64,000 bases of DNA from Desulfoscipio geothermicus. GTDB taxonomy: Bacteria > Bacillota > Desulfotomaculia > Desulfotomaculales > Desulfallaceae. Made by a program: the position numbers and the translations under genes. The notes beneath the pieces were generated by a model. It saw only the letters and a program-made list of their open reading frames with translations. It was not told the DNA's origin and ran no database searches. The DNA is taken from the NCBI GenBank assembly GCA_016841645.1, contig JAENYS010000012.1:19020-83019 (forward strand), in the 5' to 3' direction. This document shows, one piece after another, positions 59,934 through 64,000 of this stretch. Every line of letters begins with the position of its first letter. The stretch's first letter is position 1.

Positions 59934-60596
59934 ATGGATCAATTTTATCAACTGCAACAGCAAATCCAAAGACTGCGCCAGGAAATTAGCAACATTACTT
60001 CAATGACTTCCCAACTGCAGCAGTTCGAGCAGAACAACGCTTCCCAACTACAACGCCTGCAGCAAAATGAAGTAAACGCTACCCAGCAGTTACAAAGAAT
60101 TCAGCAGATTTGCGGCCAAATAAGCAGTGACCTGAACAGCGTCAGCAGTGCTGCCCAACAGGCCGGCCAATCCATGTCCCAAAACTATTCCCAATTCGGC
60201 ACCGGCATAAGCGGCTACGGCCAGCAGTTCGGCACTTTCGGCAATCAGTTCCCAGAACAAACTACCGGCTCGTTTGTCTCAAGCCAGCAATACCAACCAA
60301 ATTATATTTCAAGCATGCCAATGCAGCAGCAGCGCTTCGGCTCCCAGTACGCCGGTAGCTATTATTCACCAATTCAGTCGGGTTACGCACAAAGCTATAA
60401 CCAGTCCTTTGGCGGCTATGCATCACCAGGCATGATGAGTTCACAAGGTTATGGCAAGCAGCAAAGCCAAAGCTTTGCGGAAAACCAGCAAATGAGCCAG
60501 ATGGCCCAGCAAGCACTAGCCAACCGGATGAACCAAAATTTGTCCAACGCAAATAACCAGTTTTCCACGGGAATAAGTGGTTACGGTAGTTTCTAA
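59934..60596 (+). CDS. Gln-rich coiled-coil protein with repeats
   Basis: A 220-residue protein that starts behind AAGGGGGGT. Residues 1-85 form a coiled coil rich in Gln (FYQLQQQIQRLRQEISNITS; QLQRLQQNEVNATQQLQRIQ). The rest is low complexity in Gln, Ser, Tyr and Gly. FGTGISGYGQQFG in the middle and FSTGISGYGSF at the very end repeat one motif. It has no signal peptide or helix. The composition recalls spore coat and exosporium proteins, but this is inference only. Confidence 0.7.
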   Translation: MDQFYQLQQQIQRLRQEISNITSMTSQLQQFEQNNASQLQRLQQNEVNATQQLQRIQQICGQISSDLNSVSSAAQQAGQSMSQNYSQFGTGISGYGQQFGTFGNQFPEQTTGSFVSSQQYQPNYISSMPMQQQRFGSQYAGSYYSPIQSGYAQSYNQSFGGYASPGMMSSQGYGKQQSQSFAENQQMSQMAQQALANRMNQNLSNANNQFSTGISGYGSF

Positions 60597-60789
60597 GTTA
60601 CAGCAGGGTTGCAGCAGAAAAAGCAAGTTTACCCAGAGGGCCCCTAACCGGCTCCTCTGGGTTATCGCTATTTAAGCGGGTAAAATTCTTCAACGTATTA
60701 CAAGGTAAATAGACAAATATCACCTCTTAACATATTTTACCTTTTAATTTATAATATGGTAAAGGGTATATTTAAGGGGGGAGCGATTT

Positions 60790-61032
60790 TTGGCTAAAAT
60801 GATTAAAGAGGGTGCCTCTTACAGCCAACGTGAGGTAGTGGACTTGCTGGTTGAGTTTTCTGCGTTTAAAGATCGGGTGGAAAAAAAGTTTAAAATTCTG
60901 GCAAACGAACTTGACGGAAAAAACAACGAACATGACCTCTGGGTCAACTTATACCTTATTTCAACGGATTATTCTGAGGAGATGCAAAACAAGCGGCCAA
61001 AACAGCCTGAAGACTTACAAAAAATCTCCTAG
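60790..61032 (+). CDS. Small helical protein of 80 residues, unknown
   Basis: TTG 60790 follows AAGGGGGGAGCG. The protein is charged and mostly helical (EVVDLLVEFSAFKDRVEKKF), with no Cys and no membrane segment. I do not recognise it. It follows the Gln-rich gene in the same direction and precedes a small membrane peptide. Confidence 0.6.
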   Translation: MAKMIKEGASYSQREVVDLLVEFSAFKDRVEKKFKILANELDGKNNEHDLWVNLYLISTDYSEEMQNKRPKQPEDLQKIS

Positions 61033-61138
61033 TTTTCCCGGTTGATCATTGGTTTATAAAATTTAATCCTTCCGTGTATAAAAAATGCTCTCCCGGACAA
61101 AATAATTAATAAATCAGATTTTAGGGGAGGCGTTATTT

Positions 61139-61309
61139 TTGCAAGGTGTTACTACCAGTTGGATCGTTGTTGGGTTGGGGGTAATTGTTTCTTTGATTGG
61201 TTGGTACATAGGCGGTTATTGGGGAGCAGGCATACTTGGTTTTGGTCTGGCCCATATACTGCTGGGCGTTCTGGACACATTCAGACCCGCAGTTAAAACC
61301 GAGGAGTAA
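61139..61309 (+). CDS. 56-residue membrane peptide
   Basis: TTG 61139 is 8 bases after GGGGAGG. The peptide has two hydrophobic stretches, SWIVVGLGVIVSLIGWYIGG and GAGILGFGLAHILLGVLDTF, and a charged tail ending RPAVKTEE. A terminator follows at 61369. Small Gly-rich two-helix proteins like this often have structural or regulatory roles in the membrane. Family unknown. Confidence 0.6.
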   Translation: MQGVTTSWIVVGLGVIVSLIGWYIGGYWGAGILGFGLAHILLGVLDTFRPAVKTEE

Positions 61310-61368
61310 CAATACCACTAACCAAGTCGTTCTTAACAATTTCATTGATATCTCCGCTATAAAAAATG

Positions 61369-61403
61369 AAAGCGACAAGATTCACTGCGTCTTGTCGCTT
61401 TTT
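61369..61403 (+). terminator. Terminator after the small membrane peptide
   Basis: AAAGCGACAAGA pairs with TCTTGTCGCTTT across a 9-base loop and is followed by TTATTTTA. Confidence 0.88.
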
Positions 61404-61467
61404 ATTTTACATTTTGCATAACCTGGCCAATAATCTCATCCGCCCCTTGCACTGGTACCTGAGAGGT

Positions 61468-61668
61468 ATGCTCTGGGTGCCGATTATCTGGTTGGTGGAA
61501 TTAGGCACAGGTGGATTAATTCGCACTATAACCGGCACCAGCCCGGTAATTTACCGGGATGGCCGGCAAATTACCGGGCTGATTCGCCTGGATATGGCAC
61601 CGCTATGGTTTGTGACGGGGTTGTTATTTGAGCAGATTCACGACCGGCTAGTAGTCAAGTATCGTTAA
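61468..61668 (+). CDS. C-terminal part of a CmpB-like (putative ABC-type) membrane protein, possibly truncated
   Basis: From ATG 61468 the frame reads LWVPIIWLVELGTGGLIRTI, TGTSPVIYRDGRQITGLIRL and DMAPLWFVTGLLFEQIHDRL. The G-IRLD-x-AP-WF-GL-FE pattern recalls the end of PF06541-type proteins. The frame is open further upstream (to 61366) but crosses a terminator, and no good ribosome site exists. It may be a truncated gene. The stop overlaps the end of the convergent acyl-CoA ligase. Confidence 0.4.
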   Translation: MLWVPIIWLVELGTGGLIRTITGTSPVIYRDGRQITGLIRLDMAPLWFVTGLLFEQIHDRLVVKYR

Positions 61669-63280
61669 TTTCCTTGGTCAACATTTCACGCAATCTAAAC
61701 TTCTGCACTTTATCATTGATTGCTACAGGAAAGGAAGAAACTATTTTAACCTGATCCGGAATCTTATATTCAGCTATTTTGCTCCTGAGAAAAGATGCTA
61801 TCTCCTCTTGGGTTATCTCCAATATACCGTCTTTAGGAATAATGAAGGCACAGATTTTTTCGCCAAGTCTATGGTCGGGGTAACCGACAATGCTTGCTTC
61901 AGCCACCTTCGGGTGAGTGTACAAAAATGATTCTATTTCATAAGGGTAAATCTGATACCCCCCCCGGACGATTATATCATCAGTTCGTCCAATAACAGTA
62001 ATATTACCATCCTTATCCATTAACCCCAGATCATGAACATGGATCCAGCCGGAGTTACAAATAGTAGTATCTGTCCGGCTAGAATCCCCCCAATACTCCA
62101 ATGCATTGCCAAAACTCCGAACATAGATCTCTCCAACTTGGTCGCATTTTACAATCTGCACATTATTATTTACAATTTTTACTTCCACACCACCGTAAAT
62201 CGACTTGCCGGAGGTCTTATATACAGTTTCTAAGGGGTCCGACAACTTGGTCATGGTGGCATGACCATATTCACAAGCACCATAAGATGTAGTTAACGTA
62301 CAATTAAATTTATTTTGTAATTCGATAAGGATCTCTTTAGGTGCAGTTGCTCCGAAAATGTACATATTGCGCAACGAAGAAACATCATAGTCAGAAAAAC
62401 GCGGGTGTTTCATAATTCTGACAAAAAATAACGGCATACCGACAAGAGAAGTTACTTTGTATTGCCGAATTAAGCTTAATACAGCCTCTGGATCATAACT
62501 TCCCGGAAGCACTAAAGTAGACCTGCTAATAATTGGGCATGTTTCGAGATACATTACCCCCACAGCTGAAGAAAGCGGCAGCATACCCAGCCACACCTCA
62601 TTATCCAGCACCTCCCGCATATAGTTGCTCGATCTGGCCAGGCGATAAATTGTGTTATGGGTGTGCACTACCCCTTTGGGAACAGCGGTAGTTCCTGATG
62701 TGTAAACAATTGCTGCCATATCGTCCGGATCCACCGGGTGATCCTCGATATATTTTTCTACCAAGCTTTTAGCATCGTTAGCGCCGGTGAGCAGTTTGCG
62801 CAAAGGAATCATATCTGCTTTCGTCCGGCCTTTTACGATGACATGTTCCAATACCGGAAGTTGAGAACGTAGACGAGCGATTGAATCAACAAAGGAAAAA
62901 TCGTTGATATCGGAAATCATAATAATGGCTCGCGAATTGCTGTGCAGCAAGGCGAATTTCAAATCTGCTTCACGGAAATTTATATTTAGAGGCACTTTAA
63001 CTGCCCCAATTTTTAAGATAGCTTGACTGGCAATAATTAATTCCGGGCAGTCAGGTAAAAGGAGAGCAATATTATCACCATGTCTAATTCCAATATTTAA
63101 CAATGATTCGGCCAACTGGTTAACGGAACCAACTAATTGCAGATAAGTAATTTCTTCATTATTATAAATTAAAGCCGGTTTGTTTGGAACCAGTGATACG
63201 GTCTGATCTAAATAATCGCCGGCAGTAATTCCAGCCGGTATCAGACCCTCTGATTGTGTATAGCTTTTCTTTTTATACAT
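61655..63280 (-). CDS. AMP-forming acyl-CoA ligase (second)
   Basis: A 541-residue ANL enzyme. P-loop AAIVYTSGTTAVPKGVVHTH, TTSYGACEYGHATMTKL, NSGWIHVHDLGLMDKDGNIT, hinge GRTDDIIVRGGYQIYPYEIE. The C-terminal catalytic Lys context is INDKVQKFRLREML, with Lys in the usual place but NPTGK changed to INDKVQK. The aspartate in HVHDLG replaces the usual TGD. It activates an acid of unknown identity. ATG 63280 follows GGTGA; ATG 63295 is the alternative. A sigma-54 activator relic lies upstream. Confidence 0.85.
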   Translation of the reverse strand: MYKKKSYTQSEGLIPAGITAGDYLDQTVSLVPNKPALIYNNEEITYLQLVGSVNQLAESLLNIGIRHGDNIALLLPDCPELIIASQAILKIGAVKVPLNINFREADLKFALLHSNSRAIIMISDINDFSFVDSIARLRSQLPVLEHVIVKGRTKADMIPLRKLLTGANDAKSLVEKYIEDHPVDPDDMAAIVYTSGTTAVPKGVVHTHNTIYRLARSSNYMREVLDNEVWLGMLPLSSAVGVMYLETCPIISRSTLVLPGSYDPEAVLSLIRQYKVTSLVGMPLFFVRIMKHPRFSDYDVSSLRNMYIFGATAPKEILIELQNKFNCTLTTSYGACEYGHATMTKLSDPLETVYKTSGKSIYGGVEVKIVNNNVQIVKCDQVGEIYVRSFGNALEYWGDSSRTDTTICNSGWIHVHDLGLMDKDGNITVIGRTDDIIVRGGYQIYPYEIESFLYTHPKVAEASIVGYPDHRLGEKICAFIIPKDGILEITQEEIASFLRSKIAEYKIPDQVKIVSSFPVAINDKVQKFRLREMLTKEINDT

Positions 63281-63316
63281 GGCTATCTTCACCATTCCCT
63301 ATCAAGCCACCGCAAG

Positions 63317-63349
63317 CTGTCAATAACCTGATTGGCTACGTATTGACAG
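63317..63349. repeat. Inverted repeat upstream of the second acyl-CoA ligase
   Basis: CTGTCAATA and TATTGACAG, 15 bases apart, about 40 bases upstream of the gene start. No T run follows, so it looks like an operator rather than a terminator. Confidence 0.45.
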
Positions 63350-63505
63350 CCCCGGAAACTCCTGACTTGCAAGGTGTTAAGTCACCTTAACCTGCTGGTT
63401 TAATATAAAAGCAAAAATTATACCATGTATATATCAATAAAACTTGAATAAATACGTGATTAATTCATACACCAAATTGTCTGACAATCATACATGTGTC
63501 CAATT

Positions 63506-63946
63506 TTATCGCTTTAATTTATCATACAAAGCAGCCCGGCTAATACCTAATAATTTGGCCGCCTTTGATTTATTACCTCCTGTAATCTCAAGTGCTTTCT
63601 CTATCGTATCTTTTGTTACTTTAGATAGAGCCAGTCCATATCCAAGATCGTCATTCTTATTTTTCATTTCCTGCATATTAACTCCAAGGTCATTTAATTG
63701 AATTATATTATTGTTACAATAAACAACAGCGCGTTCAAGCATATTTTCTAATTCCCGTATATTTCCCGGCCAGTTATAACTTGTTAAAAATTTCATGACT
63801 TCATCCGTCACACCATTAATTTGCTTTCCGGACTCCTTACTGAATATATTAATAAAATAATCCAATAAATTAGCAATATCTTCTACATGTTCTCTTAAAG
63901 GCGGCGCAGTTATAACCAACACGTTTAATCTATAATATAGGTCATT
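63506..63946 (-). pseudogene. Sigma-54-dependent activator, C-terminal fragment (5' part missing)
   Basis: The frame carries DLYYRLNVLVITAPPLREHV, then WPGNIRELENMLERAVVYCN (AAA+ sensor 2) and a Fis-type helix-turn-helix at the end (ALEITGGNKSKAAKLLGISR). These are the last 140 or so residues of an NtrC-type activator. Upstream of the conserved DLYYRLN the frame meets TGA and TAG at once (63947-63952), and the sequence beyond has no similarity to the AAA+ domain. The ATP-binding part is missing, so the gene has been interrupted, perhaps by an insertion element at the window edge. It would have controlled the acyl-CoA ligase downstream. Confidence 0.75.
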
Positions 63947-64000
63947 TCACTAGCGTTGCATAAATATGATTTTCAAATGTCAAGTTCTAAAATAGCTTAA

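Overview
The window looks like a chromosome segment of an anaerobic, endospore-forming Gram-positive bacterium of the Desulfotomaculum/Peptococcaceae kind. This is inference from gene content: an alpha/beta-type SASP, a Spo0E-like protein, a SpoVB-like flippase, strong GGAGG ribosome sites, HrcA/CIRCE control of groESL, a selenocysteine formate dehydrogenase, an Etf:menaquinone oxidoreductase and a large molybdenum/tungsten cofactor (Moco/Tuco) gene set. No species name can be proven from the sequence.

Layout. 1-11 kb: end of phoU, a cation efflux gene with a possible NiCo riboswitch leader, two lipoproteins, menA, an ABC-F ATPase, a SpoVB-like flippase, ogt, and several gene relics (TPP enzyme, cysK, holin, amidase). 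11-13.3 kb: groES-groEL under a perfect CIRCE element. 13.5-28 kb: a molybdopterin island with mogA, four MoeA-domain genes (one fused to a periplasmic-binding-protein domain), mobB, a CoxE-like VWA gene, a bis-MGD oxidoreductase and fdhD, carrying three Moco-type riboswitches plus degenerate copies. 28-33 kb: DUF503, a tiny membrane protein, malic enzyme, a CBS protein and a SASP. 33-36 kb: a DtxR-type regulator, feoA and a feoB split into two overlapping genes. 36-40 kb: another Moco-type riboswitch before an Etf:menaquinone oxidoreductase and an acyl-CoA ligase. 40-45.5 kb: cardiolipin synthase, then fdhA (UGA = Sec, with SECIS) under a fifth Moco-type riboswitch. 46-50.4 kb: lpdA, ACR3 arsenite permease, a GcvH-like lipoyl carrier and lplA in one orientation. 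50.7-52.3 kb: a type III (TenpIN-like) toxin-antitoxin module between two identical tRNA-Cys genes. 52.4-54.2 kb: a subtilase and tRNA-Gly, -Phe and -Asp. 54.2-56.5 kb: a polyamine operon (pyruvoyl arginine decarboxylase, spermidine synthase, agmatinase). The remainder holds stress, transport and small proteins, a second acyl-CoA ligase, and a sigma-54 activator cut at its 5' side.

How it fits together. Cofactor synthesis and insertion genes sit beside the Mo/W enzymes they serve. Cofactor-sensing RNAs control these genes and, unusually, also an electron-transfer membrane protein. The most interesting unexplained items are an orphan Moco riboswitch with no gene behind it, decayed tandem copies of the aptamer, a duplicated operator-like block upstream of fdhA, two genes whose reading frames continue meaningfully past UAG, the lipoate-ACR3 cluster, and the toxin-antitoxin islet between duplicated tRNAs.
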